In this document: positions 18,673 to 26,830 of the stretch, piece after piece
How the letters are laid out: each line of letters begins with the position of its first letter
How positions within the stretch are numbered: the first letter of the stretch is position 1
Virus record (IMG/VR): IMGVR_UViG_3300031857_016023
Coordinates: 59,822-123,821 of that record
Length of the DNA: 64,000 nucleotides
Direction: 5' to 3' (one strand)
DNA from: a virus
The notes under the pieces: model-generated
Told to the model about the DNA's origin: nothing
What the model saw: only the letters and a program-made list of their open reading frames with translations
The model's database searches: none
Made by a program: the position numbers and the translations under genes

Positions 18673-18703
18673 CCCGTTTTATCGTCTATTTAGTTAAAAC
18701 GGG
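18673..18703 (-). promoter_or_regulatory. Late-type promoter inside a 9-bp inverted repeat
   Basis: CCCGTTTTA (18673-18681) and TAAAACGGG (18695-18703) form a perfect inverted repeat. The 13-base loop contains CTAAATAG on the minus strand (18693-18686), matching the late-type element seen at 15108-15144. It lies nine bases before the ATG of the gene at 18332-18664. It could be a promoter with a hairpin leader, an operator, or a weak terminator for the upstream cassette; an AAAACGGGAG Shine-Dalgarno overlaps the downstream arm. Confidence 0.5.
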
Positions 18704-18718
18704 TACTTACCAAAAAAT

Positions 18719-19546
18719 CTAATTTAAACCCATTTCTTGACGAATTTTAGTGGCTGATATTGAATGAATTGTATCATCAAAGGTTTCTTGTTCGATTTTA
18801 TAACCAACATCTCGTCCATAGGTTATATTGACAATATTTGGCACAAGAAGAATTTCATATTGACCTTGATAAAGGGGGTCGAGGTCTTTCTTAATGAGTT
18901 CTTTAACTTGGTTTGACGCAAAAGGATTTGATCCATTCCAACCTTGGCAATCACGAATCATAATTACAACTTGTCCTGTCTTAGAGATTGCTCTATCAAA
19001 TAAAGCCCTATGCCCTTTATGCCAAGGTTGCCATCTACCTAACATTTGAACAGTTTCTTTCTTCCAATCAAAAGTTGGCCGGCGCCGGTCAGAAAGTATA
19101 TGGTCACCAACAAATTCTACCCACTTCTCCGCATTTTGTTCTGTTATACGAAAATCATAAACCTCTGGAGGAACAAAAACTTTATTTGTATCTTCAAATC
19201 TACCTTTTTCGATTGTGTCGATCCATATGGTCCAATCTGCTTTAAAATTATGCCTCATTTCTGGTAATGGAGCTATAAAATCTGCAATAACAAAATCTTT
19301 TAAAAAAGAATCTGCTAACTCTCTCATTCTGATTGATTGACGTATTCTGCCTTCATTAGAGAAATCCCAATCATTATATTTTTTTCTTACATCGTCTGCA
19401 TTTATCCACTTAACTTTAGCTCTAGTTTCACCAACATTATCAGCCATATTAAAAAATTCTGAATGATCCTCTAGATATTTTTTTAATTTTTCTGCAAAAT
19501 ATGTTTTACCAGATCCTGGTAATCCCATTATCAATATTCTTTTCAT
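18719..19546 (-). CDS. APS-kinase-like / cytidylyltransferase-like fusion protein
   Basis: A 275-residue two-domain protein. Residues 1-150 are a P-loop kinase: Walker A GLPGSGKT, INADDVRKKYNDWDFSNEGR and RQSIRMRELAD, VIADFIAPLPEMR, WIDTIEKGRFEDTN. This order matches adenylylsulfate (APS) kinases. Residues about 168-275 are a nucleotidyltransferase of the HxGH class: GRWQPWHKGHRALF, and ISATKIR near the end. The next gene is a sulfotransferase, so supply of PAPS (activated sulfate) is an attractive role if the second domain replaces ATP sulfurylase. The alternative is an NMN/nicotinamide riboside-type kinase-adenylyltransferase for NAD salvage, although the domain order is opposite to NadR. 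It overlaps the sulfotransferase stop by four bases. Confidence 0.75.
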   Translation of the reverse strand: MKRILIMGLPGSGKTYFAEKLKKYLEDHSEFFNMADNVGETRAKVKWINADDVRKKYNDWDFSNEGRIRQSIRMRELADSFLKDFVIADFIAPLPEMRHNFKADWTIWIDTIEKGRFEDTNKVFVPPEVYDFRITEQNAEKWVEFVGDHILSDRRRPTFDWKKETVQMLGRWQPWHKGHRALFDRAISKTGQVVIMIRDCQGWNGSNPFASNQVKELIKKDLDPLYQGQYEILLVPNIVNITYGRDVGYKIEQETFDDTIHSISATKIRQEMGLN

Positions 19547-20334
19547 ATTTTATAATCTTTCTCCATTTCAACAAAACGATTGTAAAGTTCTTCTCCTAAA
19601 ATTTCTTTTGGATCTTTAGCTGTCTTTTGTAGTTTTGGCCTAATTGTATGTAATCCTTCAATACCCCAAGCAAGTAAATCAGCATCCTGCGTATCATTTT
19701 CTATATCATCAAAATTATAATTCCATTTTGGTAGTTCTAAAAATTCTTCAATTTTTTGTATTTGTTTTATTGGTTGATTAATAAGATCATCATAATTCAC
19801 AATTACAATTTTGTTTGGCGCCTCTATTTTAATTTGTTTTAAAACTTCCATATCTTCTTTAACTATTTCATACCAGATAAATCCCATTCGAGTATCATCA
19901 TTTATTAAACAGTTATTTTCGTGTAGTATCTTATCTACATTTGAAGTTATATCTTTTTTAATTAATGAAAGCCAACTTGCCATTACACTTGGTAAATCTC
20001 TTTCTGTTACTATAGCTTTCATTTCTCTACCAAATAATTCCGAAGCATATAACATATTTTTTCCCCAAGCTCTGTCTTTATCGATTATTATTGGTTCTGA
20101 ACGATGTTTCCAAAAAGCAGGAAGTATTGCTTTTGTTATATTATTAATTTGTTCAACAAAACGATTTGCATTAACTGCTGGTTCTTTATCCCATATTTCT
20201 TGAAGTTTTGAAGTTACTTGAAGCATAGGAGAAGTTGGAGTAACATAAACATTTGGATTCTGATTTAAAATTGAAGCTAAAACAGTTGATCCTGATCTTG
20301 ATAGTCCTGCCATAAAGTGATAAGTTTTATCCAT
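19543..20334 (-). CDS. Sulfotransferase family protein
   Basis: A 263-residue protein. The N-terminal MAGLSRSGSTVLASILNQNP is the PAPS 5'-phosphosulfate binding loop (RSGST), and VTERDLPSVMASWLSLI provides the Arg and Ser of the 3'-phosphate binding motif. LLAWGIEGLHTIRPKLQ lies near the C terminus. These fit the cytosolic-type Sulfotransfer_3 group, which moves sulfate from PAPS to a hydroxyl or amine. The acceptor is unknown; neighbouring glycosyl- and methyltransferases suggest a glycan or small molecule. Starts within the TAATG-type junction with the YkgJ-like gene. Confidence 0.82.
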   Translation of the reverse strand: MDKTYHFMAGLSRSGSTVLASILNQNPNVYVTPTSPMLQVTSKLQEIWDKEPAVNANRFVEQINNITKAILPAFWKHRSEPIIIDKDRAWGKNMLYASELFGREMKAIVTERDLPSVMASWLSLIKKDITSNVDKILHENNCLINDDTRMGFIWYEIVKEDMEVLKQIKIEAPNKIVIVNYDDLINQPIKQIQKIEEFLELPKWNYNFDDIENDTQDADLLAWGIEGLHTIRPKLQKTAKDPKEILGEELYNRFVEMEKDYKI

Positions 20335-20693
20335 TATTTTAAAGTCATATTTGGTATATTTGGGTGATGATTTTTACGACAGTCAAATTGACGACAAGCT
20401 ATTGGCCTATCTTCATATATTGAACATTTACCATTAATGAACATACCACATCCACCTTCTTTTTTTCTATAGAGAACAATTGTTGGACCAACATTTGGGT
20501 TTATTTCTAAATGACCTTCATTTGGATTTAATAAGCTGATTGGATATTTACCAGAAGCAACTTCTTCAATTGTAAGATATGGAGATAATTTTTCACAACA
20601 AAAAGTGCAAGTACCGCAAGGCACTTCGGATATTTCTTCATCGGATCTAATTGAAGTTATATTAATATTTTTTATATCAAAGTTAATTTTCAT
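20334..20693 (-). CDS. YkgJ-family cysteine-cluster protein
   Basis: A 119-residue protein with two cysteine groups: PCGTCTFCCEKL (CxxCxxCC) near residues 25-37, and GGCGMFINGKCSIY followed by RPIACRQFDC near residues 78-103. This arrangement defines the YkgJ/CxxCxxCC metal-binding family, thought to bind zinc or an iron-sulfur cluster; biochemical role is poorly known. The protein is about the usual length of the domain. It lies between the sulfotransferase and a TPR glycosyltransferase, overlapping the latter by 11 bases, so it is likely part of the modification cassette. Confidence 0.82.
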   Translation of the reverse strand: MKINFDIKNINITSIRSDEEISEVPCGTCTFCCEKLSPYLTIEEVASGKYPISLLNPNEGHLEINPNVGPTIVLYRKKEGGCGMFINGKCSIYEDRPIACRQFDCRKNHHPNIPNMTLK

Positions 20694-21990
20694 GTAGGTA
20701 TTCTTTAAGCTCTGCTAAAGGTAGATCCCAATTATCATATCGTTTTTGTCTAAAAATAGTAAGATTATCATTATACCATTTTGTTTTATGACCAGGTATT
20801 GCCCAAGTATAATAGTTTAAAAGTGGTGTTAAAACCACAGAAAGTTTTCCCATAGCTCCTGCTGCATGAATCAAAGAGGTGCAACTAGAAACAACTATGT
20901 CCATTTGATCGATATAGTCGAAGGTATCATCCCAATTTTTAATTTTGTCTTTTAAATTAATCACTCTTGGATGATTAAAATCTTCATCCATGTGAAAGGA
21001 ATAAATTGTATAATCTTCTGGAATACAATCTATCATTTGCTCAAAAGGAACAGTTCGATGAAGGTCTTGGTCATAGTGTGGATTTCCCATCGATTTAATA
21101 CCAATTTTTTTCTTACCTTCTAATTTTGGCGCTTTTCTGATGGGTGACAAATATGGCCCATACCATAATTCATTTTGTTCTAGTTCTAAGTAACTAGGTA
21201 CAGGCATCGAATATGTCCATAACCAATCGTCTGGTAATTGTTTGACATTTGACATGCAAGGAAAACCACATCTTTCAAATATATTAATAACGGCTTTACT
21301 GTTTGAAAACCATATAGGATTTAAACCTCTTTCTTTAAGGTGCTTCATAAACCTTACAGAGATAATCTCATCACCAATACCGCCTTCAGCGCAAACAAGT
21401 ATGGTTTTTCCTTTTGCTGGTTCTCCTTGCCAAAGATTAGTTTTTGGAAAAGGAAATTCATGCCAAGAATTAAACGCTCGACCTCCTAACAAGACTTCTC
21501 TCAAACCTTTTTTAAATAATCCATTTCTCAGATCATATGTGCCAAGATTAAATTTTACTTTTCTACCAAGTTCTTCATCGTGAGGTTTAGTTAGAATATC
21601 CCTTAAAACTTTTTCACCTAAATCTTTTCGATCTAATAAAAAATAAGTAAAAGCTTCTTCCATTCTAAGTTCTGGATCATCAGGATTATCTTTTAGAGAT
21701 AATTGTATAAATTTTAAAGCATCTTCAGGTTTGTTTAGTTGAAGGTAACCTCTTATAATATTTGTTCTTACTTTATATTTTTCTTCTGTTGGTAAAGAAA
21801 AATCATTATACATCTTTAATGCTATTTTTAATGATCCATCAAAACTTTTACATCTCACATATAATTGTCCTAATTCATCAAAATGCTCTATATTTTGAGC
21901 ATAAGGAAACATTAGATCTAAAACAATTTTAGCTTTTTCTTTTTGATTAATGTCAATAAGAAATTTAGCTGTTGATAGAGGATCATTCAT
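20683..21990 (-). CDS. TPR-domain glycosyltransferase (GT9/GT41-like)
   Basis: A 435-residue protein. Residues about 1-150 are helical TPR-like repeats (GQLYVRCKSFDGSLKIALKM, YLQLNKPEDALKFIQLSL). The rest is a GT-B glycosyltransferase fold: ILVCAEGGIGDEIISVRFMK (acceptor-side GxGDE loop), KKIGIKSMGNPHYDQDLHR, and DIVVSSCTSLIHAAGAMGK with LTPLLNYYTWAIPG in the donor half. TPR-plus-glycosyltransferase proteins modify proteins or lipopolysaccharide-type glycans. In this cassette it would add a sugar to a surface or virion component; substrate unknown. Confidence 0.75.
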   Translation of the reverse strand: MNDPLSTAKFLIDINQKEKAKIVLDLMFPYAQNIEHFDELGQLYVRCKSFDGSLKIALKMYNDFSLPTEEKYKVRTNIIRGYLQLNKPEDALKFIQLSLKDNPDDPELRMEEAFTYFLLDRKDLGEKVLRDILTKPHDEELGRKVKFNLGTYDLRNGLFKKGLREVLLGGRAFNSWHEFPFPKTNLWQGEPAKGKTILVCAEGGIGDEIISVRFMKHLKERGLNPIWFSNSKAVINIFERCGFPCMSNVKQLPDDWLWTYSMPVPSYLELEQNELWYGPYLSPIRKAPKLEGKKKIGIKSMGNPHYDQDLHRTVPFEQMIDCIPEDYTIYSFHMDEDFNHPRVINLKDKIKNWDDTFDYIDQMDIVVSSCTSLIHAAGAMGKLSVVLTPLLNYYTWAIPGHKTKWYNDNLTIFRQKRYDNWDLPLAELKEYLHEN

Positions 21991-22486
21991 TTTTTTCTTC
22001 TAATCTAAAAATTTGTACTAAGCCGCCTGAAAAAGAATGAAACAACCATGGTCTAAACAAAACGCCTTGGCCTGGTTTAAAATCATAAGATACAATTAAA
22101 TCCCAATCATGTAAATTTCTATAATTCAATTTATATTCTTCTAAAGCAGTTTTAGGACCGTTTAAATTTTCATAGATGTTTAACAAAGTCCTGTCTAATG
22201 CTACAACAAAAATCCATTCGTTTAATTTTTCAAAACTTTCAAAATGAATAAAAGGAAAAGGATGCCTAAAAATTCCTGATTTTTCTTTATTGACAATAAC
22301 ATTAGTGCCTAAAACAATTTTAAATCTTTCTTCAATATCTTTAGGTATCATATTGAAATCTGGTATTTCTTTTCCAAATTCTTTATCTACAAAGCTCAAA
22401 TTGCTAGTAATATTGCCAATATTTGTAGAATCTTCTCTTGTAATAAAATCGTCTACACTAATTATTTTAACTAATCGATGTAACAT
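21983..22486 (-). CDS. Cupin/2-oxoglutarate-oxygenase-like protein, tentative
   Basis: A 167-residue protein. The pattern RHPFPFIHFESFEKLNEWIF and, near the C terminus, PGQGVLFRPWLFHSFSGGLV followed by FRLEE suggests a double-stranded beta-helix with a late His and a Gly-rich turn, as in cupins and some non-haem iron oxygenases. A convincing HxD...H triad is not seen, so activity is uncertain. It overlaps the glycosyltransferase start by eight bases and follows the methyltransferase by two bases, so it is cassette-encoded. Confidence 0.45.
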   Translation of the reverse strand: MLHRLVKIISVDDFITREDSTNIGNITSNLSFVDKEFGKEIPDFNMIPKDIEERFKIVLGTNVIVNKEKSGIFRHPFPFIHFESFEKLNEWIFVVALDRTLLNIYENLNGPKTALEEYKLNYRNLHDWDLIVSYDFKPGQGVLFRPWLFHSFSGGLVQIFRLEEKNE

Positions 22487-22488
22487 CT

Positions 22489-23073
22489 TTAAGTATTAGC
22501 AACTTGATACATTATATTTTGTGGTTCATCTATTTTATGAACCGACCATGTTATTAATATTTCAGCAATAACATTATTATGTGTTCTGGAAGCATGAATA
22601 CATTGTTCATCATTATAATTTTTGAATATTTTGTCCCAATAAGGATCAAGAACAAACTTATAATCTATAACACGCATATCAACATCGTGAATTAATCCAA
22701 GAGGAGTTTCACTTCCGCCGCTTTTAATGTCTTCCTTATTTCTTTTTTTGGAAAACATATCAAGAGTGTGGCTATAGATTGCTCTTTTATGTGTGGGATC
22801 TATGAGGAAAATATCATGTCGAGGATGAGGAACTCTAATATCAATTTGAGTGCCGTGTTTACAAACACGAAAAAGTTCTTTAATGCAATGAAAAAAACCA
22901 TCACCTAAGTGTTCAAGTATGTGGTGTGCAATCACATGGTCTACACTATCATTATCAAAAGGCAAATTATCCCGTTCTAAATCTAGAACATGATCTGGTT
23001 CAGAACCAGCATAACTGTCTATATTAATATAATCGGGAATTCTTTTGTTGCCTGAACCAATATTTATTTTCAT
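22489..23073 (-). CDS. Class I SAM-dependent methyltransferase
   Basis: I choose the ATG at 23073, eight bases after AAAGG; a GTG at 23082 is possible. The 194-residue product begins KINIGSGNKRIPDYINIDSY. It has the SAM-binding glycine loop (INIGSGN), an acidic residue after strand 2 (NIDSY), and the post-motif DHVIAHHILEHLG typical of Methyltransf_11-like enzymes. IRVPHPRHDIFLIDPTHKR is probably substrate-facing. It is the first gene of the modification cassette, directly downstream of the sigma70 promoter at 23096-23124. Confidence 0.82.
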   Translation of the reverse strand: MKINIGSGNKRIPDYINIDSYAGSEPDHVLDLERDNLPFDNDSVDHVIAHHILEHLGDGFFHCIKELFRVCKHGTQIDIRVPHPRHDIFLIDPTHKRAIYSHTLDMFSKKRNKEDIKSGGSETPLGLIHDVDMRVIDYKFVLDPYWDKIFKNYNDEQCIHASRTHNNVIAEILITWSVHKIDEPQNIMYQVANT

Positions 23074-23095
23074 AATTATCACCTTTAAACATGAA

Positions 23096-23124
23096 ATTAT
23101 AACACATCTTTATTTATTTGTCAA
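23096..23124 (-). promoter_or_regulatory. Perfect sigma70 promoter for the modification cassette
   Basis: On the minus strand TTGACA (23124-23119) is followed by a 17-base spacer and TATAAT (23101-23096), an exact host-type consensus. It overlaps the stop codon of the propeller gene at 23121 and lies 23 bases before the methyltransferase ATG at 23073. This predicts expression by unmodified host RNA polymerase, hence early, unlike the surrounding late structural genes. Confidence 0.88.
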
Positions 23125-24374
23125 TAATACAAATTAGAAATAGCGGCAATTGTATTGTTTCCACTTAAATATGGTGTAAAAAGTTTTGAGCTGGAGATTG
23201 TACTCCATTTTCTGTCTGTGACTATTTGAACAGGAGAAGATACTCCTATTGCACCTCTTGTACCTTGTGGAGATTCTTGATTATTTCCAAATACTCCGGC
23301 TTCATTTCTTCCCCAAGCCCATAATGTTCCATCTTCTTTAAGAGCAAAAGAAGTATCTTGTGAAACGGAAATTTCTGTCCAATCACTTCTACTGGATATT
23401 TGTGTTGGAGAAGATCGTTGTGCTAAACCTAAGCCAGCTTCTGATCCAATTAAAGGCAAACCTAATTGTCCATAACCATTAGATCCCCAACCCCAAAGAG
23501 TTCCATCGGTTTTAATAGCTAAAAAATGTATGTCTGCTGCTAGCGAATTTGGCCCAGCAATTTTTTTCCAATTAGTTGAAGAATCGAATTGAACCGGAGA
23601 AGATCGGTCTACTTTTATTCCTAAACGCTCTTGAGTTTGGCCCCAAACCCAAAGAGTTCCGTCAACTTTAATAGCTGTCACTACATTTTGGCGTGAAGAA
23701 GGATTAACAAATTTCCAAGTCCTGTCTAATCCAATTTGAACTGGAGAAGATCGATGTAAAAGAACACCACTATTAATACCTAAAGTACCATAATCATTAG
23801 AACCCCAAGAGTATAATCTACCTTCATCTTTATCGCCTCTAATAGCAAATGTTGTATCTAATCCACAAACAACATATTTCCACCAAGTGTTTGATCCAAT
23901 TTGAACAGGAGAAGATACACTAATACTTATGCTAGTATTAGTTCCTAGTTGACCGTATTCATTTCTTCCCCAACTCCATAATGTTCCATCCGTTTTTACA
24001 GCGCTACTATGTGCATTACCAGCAGATATATGAGCCCAATTTGTATCAACTCCAATTTGAACAGGAGAAGATAAATTGATTGTTGTGCTATTTCCTAATT
24101 GGCCATATTCGTTTTTTCCCCAACTCCATAATGTTCCATCCGTTTTTAACGCTAAGGCATGACCAGATATATCAATTTCTTTCCAAAATTGGGAAGATTG
24201 TAATTGTACAGGTGATGATCTGGAAATTGTTGTTCCGTCACCAATAATACCAGATCTTCCGTCAGGTGAATTATCTCCCCAAATGAATATATGACCAAAT
24301 TTTGTTACCCTTTTTAAAATATTAGGTTTTAAAAATCTAGAAGTAACGTCTTTATTCCTCGATCTATATGTCAT
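23121..24374 (-). CDS. RCC1-like seven-bladed propeller protein A
   Basis: A 417-residue protein made almost wholly of seven RCC1-type repeats of about 50-60 residues; each has (R/V/L)SSP(V/T)Q(I/L), a TNWK-like strand, and KTDGTLWSWGxNxYGQLG. Seven repeats close a beta-propeller. Loop regions between repeats are the most variable, as expected for a binding surface. There is no signal peptide. It is 30-40 percent similar by eye to the two following proteins and to the C-terminal 360 residues of the giant fibre at 970-6159. I infer a receptor-binding head or attached adhesin. Confidence 0.8.
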   Translation of the reverse strand: MTYRSRNKDVTSRFLKPNILKRVTKFGHIFIWGDNSPDGRSGIIGDGTTISRSSPVQLQSSQFWKEIDISGHALALKTDGTLWSWGKNEYGQLGNSTTINLSSPVQIGVDTNWAHISAGNAHSSAVKTDGTLWSWGRNEYGQLGTNTSISISVSSPVQIGSNTWWKYVVCGLDTTFAIRGDKDEGRLYSWGSNDYGTLGINSGVLLHRSSPVQIGLDRTWKFVNPSSRQNVVTAIKVDGTLWVWGQTQERLGIKVDRSSPVQFDSSTNWKKIAGPNSLAADIHFLAIKTDGTLWGWGSNGYGQLGLPLIGSEAGLGLAQRSSPTQISSRSDWTEISVSQDTSFALKEDGTLWAWGRNEAGVFGNNQESPQGTRGAIGVSSPVQIVTDRKWSTISSSKLFTPYLSGNNTIAAISNLYY

Positions 24375-24380
24375 TTTGTT

Positions 24381-25607
24381 TTAACCAAAAAAAGTTTCAT
24401 CTTTTATACCAACAAATCCAGAAGCGACAGATGATACACTTACCCAATTATTGGCCCAATCAGTCCTGCTAGGATTCCACGAACCAAATAAAACAGGTGA
24501 ACTTTCTGGTCCTGTTACGCCGAGCCTATATCCGTTAAAAGGTACGTTACTGCCCCACCCCCAAAGAGTTCCATCCGCTTTGATAGCCATATTATAACGA
24601 AAAACTTCTACCCAATCGTTTGATGTTCCAATCTGTACCGGAGATGATTTTGCCGATCCAGTACCAGGCGGTTCATTTAAGAAACTTCCTCCCCAAGCCC
24701 ATAATGTTCCATCGGTTTTAACTGCTGTAGCGCTGATCTCTGATCTTATTACTGATTTCCAATTATTTTCTGTACCAAGTTGTACAGGTTCTCCCCGCGT
24801 ATCAGAATAACCGCTAGTAGAATTTCCAAACCCTCCGTAAAAATTTTGACCCCAAATCCAAAGAGTCCCATATCTATCAATTACAGCATAGGTGTCTACT
24901 AATTTACTCCAATCTCTGGATGATCCAATTTGGGTTGGAGAGGAAAATATTGTAATATTATTAATATCAATGCCCCATTTCCAAAGAGTTCCATCTGATT
25001 TGAGAGCAAACGCTCTGTGATTACCCTGATCAGATTTTACAGATACCCATTTATTATCTGTACCTATTTGTGTTGGAGAAGATACGTTGTTGGATAAAGA
25101 TCCAAAAGTAAAAGATGGTGGACCATAACCTAATTGGGCTCTATAATTATGCCCCCAAGACCAAAGAGTTCCATCGGTTTTAATAGCAAAGGTTGAATAT
25201 ATACTTCGTTCTACCATTAACCAGTTAGTATCTGCTCCAATTTGAGTAGGAGAAGATTTTCCTTGCAAGAAGTTTGATGTATTATCTCCAATTTGACCAT
25301 AATCGTTTGCACCCCAACCCCAAAGAGTTCCATCCGACTTAATAGCGTGAACACCTAAAGCATCACAAGAAATTGAAGCCCAACCAACTCCACTTCCAAG
25401 TAAAACGGCAGATGATCGATAAGTTTGATCATTAAGACCTAATTGGGCTCGATCATTTGCGCCTAAACCATAAAGATAACTTTGTAAAGGAAAATCTCTA
25501 ATATATCCATAGTTGTCAAATAATCTAGTCGTAGACACATATGATCCAAGTGAAGTATTGGATATATCTGTTGTGGTGCTATTTTGAGTAATGAGATAAT
25601 TAGTCAT
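24381..25607 (-). CDS. RCC1-like seven-bladed propeller protein B
   Basis: A 408-residue paralogue with a 50-residue N-terminal segment (QNSTTTDISNTSLGSYVSTT) before seven propeller repeats. The fifth repeat is degenerate (GEPVQLGTENNWK) and the seventh ends SSPVLFGSWNPSRTDW. The conserved repeat core KTDGTLWSWG is preserved in most blades. It is separated from propeller A by six bases, and from propeller C by five, so the three are one transcription unit. Adhesin role is inferred. Confidence 0.8.
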   Translation of the reverse strand: MTNYLITQNSTTTDISNTSLGSYVSTTRLFDNYGYIRDFPLQSYLYGLGANDRAQLGLNDQTYRSSAVLLGSGVGWASISCDALGVHAIKSDGTLWGWGANDYGQIGDNTSNFLQGKSSPTQIGADTNWLMVERSIYSTFAIKTDGTLWSWGHNYRAQLGYGPPSFTFGSLSNNVSSPTQIGTDNKWVSVKSDQGNHRAFALKSDGTLWKWGIDINNITIFSSPTQIGSSRDWSKLVDTYAVIDRYGTLWIWGQNFYGGFGNSTSGYSDTRGEPVQLGTENNWKSVIRSEISATAVKTDGTLWAWGGSFLNEPPGTGSAKSSPVQIGTSNDWVEVFRYNMAIKADGTLWGWGSNVPFNGYRLGVTGPESSPVLFGSWNPSRTDWANNWVSVSSVASGFVGIKDETFFG

Positions 25608-25612
25608 TTGTA

Positions 25613-26830
25613 TTATTTAAAACCTGGATCTTTTAAAGCCAAAAAATTTACACTACCCGTCACGCCTGAGGCCGACTGGATTGTAGAAATCTTTCTAAAT
25701 CCAACATTTGATGTAACGGGTATTGGGGCAGTCGCATGAAGTGTCAAGAGTTGAACTGGAGATGATCGATAAGGAATCCATGTTCCGTCAGCTGTATTTG
25801 AAGGATTATAACTCCATGTGCCCCAAACCCAAAGAGTTCCATCTGATTTTATGCCCATACCGTGATTGCTACCAGAAAAAAACTTGTTTCCGCCAATTTC
25901 CACATATCTCCATGGAAGTTGACCATTACCTTGTCCAAGCACCTGAACAGGAGAGCTTCTAGAAATATTTGTACCATCACCAAGTTGTCCTACTGTATTA
26001 CTTCCCCAAGCCCATAATGTTCCATCGGTTTTAAATGCTGTAATTCCTCCAGAATTAACTGATCTCCAATTCGTGTTTGCTCCAATTTGAACGGGTGACG
26101 AATACTCTTTACCAAATGGAGAAGTTTCAGCCGGATTTAAACGAGCAGCGTTGCCCCATAACCAGAGAGTTCCATTTGATTTAATAGCTGCTCTAACAGA
26201 ACTAGAACTACTAATATATTTCCAATTTGTGTTTGTTCCAATTTGAACAGGAGAGCTTCTGGGAATTATCGTATTATCACCAACTTCACCATTAGAATTA
26301 AAGCCCCAAGACCAAAGAGTTCCATTATTTTTAAGGGCTAATCCATATTCTATTGCAAACCAATCATTTGAACTACCAATTTGAGTAGGAGAAGAACGAT
26401 CAATTAGGTCACCAAGACCTAGGCCACCAACATTATTAAGCCCCCAAGACCAAATAGTTCCATCAGTTTTAACAGCGTTAGCCACATAACTGAAAGCTGA
26501 AATTTTTTTCCAATTTCTGTTTGTTCCAATTTGAACTGGTGATGTAATATTTGTTCCTGGAGCACTTCCAGTATACCATTGTGGGTCATATCCGTAAGCC
26601 CATAATGTTCTATCCGATCTGATAAGAAAAGCATAATTTGAGCCTGGATCTCCCTCTATTTCTCTCCAAGAAGCTGAGTTTGCTGTTACATCATAAAATT
26701 TTTCTCCATTGCTATTTCTATTGTAATAATGCCATACTGTTCCACCAATGGTTATACTATCTAAAAATTCAAGATCGGTATCAATTGCATCGCTTAAAAG
26801 ATCTTGATCAGTATTAACTTTAAATACCAT
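25613..26830 (-). CDS. RCC1-like seven-bladed propeller protein C
   Basis: A 405-residue paralogue. Six clear repeats (TSPVQIGTNRNWK, RSSPTQIGSSNDW, RSSPVQIGTNTNWK, YSSPVQIGANTNW and two more) plus one degenerate first repeat (FYDVTANSASWREIEG) make seven blades. The N-terminal 30 residues (VNTDQDLLSDAIDTDLEFLD) differ from those of A and B. Its start overlaps the end of the S74-domain gene by 11 bases, suggesting coupled translation of fibre chaperone and propeller. Confidence 0.8.
   Translation of the reverse strand: MVFKVNTDQDLLSDAIDTDLEFLDSITIGGTVWHYYNRNSNGEKFYDVTANSASWREIEGDPGSNYAFLIRSDRTLWAYGYDPQWYTGSAPGTNITSPVQIGTNRNWKKISAFSYVANAVKTDGTIWSWGLNNVGGLGLGDLIDRSSPTQIGSSNDWFAIEYGLALKNNGTLWSWGFNSNGEVGDNTIIPRSSPVQIGTNTNWKYISSSSSVRAAIKSNGTLWLWGNAARLNPAETSPFGKEYSSPVQIGANTNWRSVNSGGITAFKTDGTLWAWGSNTVGQLGDGTNISRSSPVQVLGQGNGQLPWRYVEIGGNKFFSGSNHGMGIKSDGTLWVWGTWSYNPSNTADGTWIPYRSSPVQLLTLHATAPIPVTSNVGFRKISTIQSASGVTGSVNFLALKDPGFK

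Noticed and set aside
18719-19546. Calling the kinase fusion a NadR-type NAD salvage enzyme
   Set aside because: The kinase motifs fit APS kinase better and domain order is opposite to NadR. Kept as an alternative only.
970-26830. Diversity-generating retroelement acting on the propeller genes
   Set aside because: No reverse transcriptase gene or template repeat with adenine-specific differences was found in the window. It could lie elsewhere.
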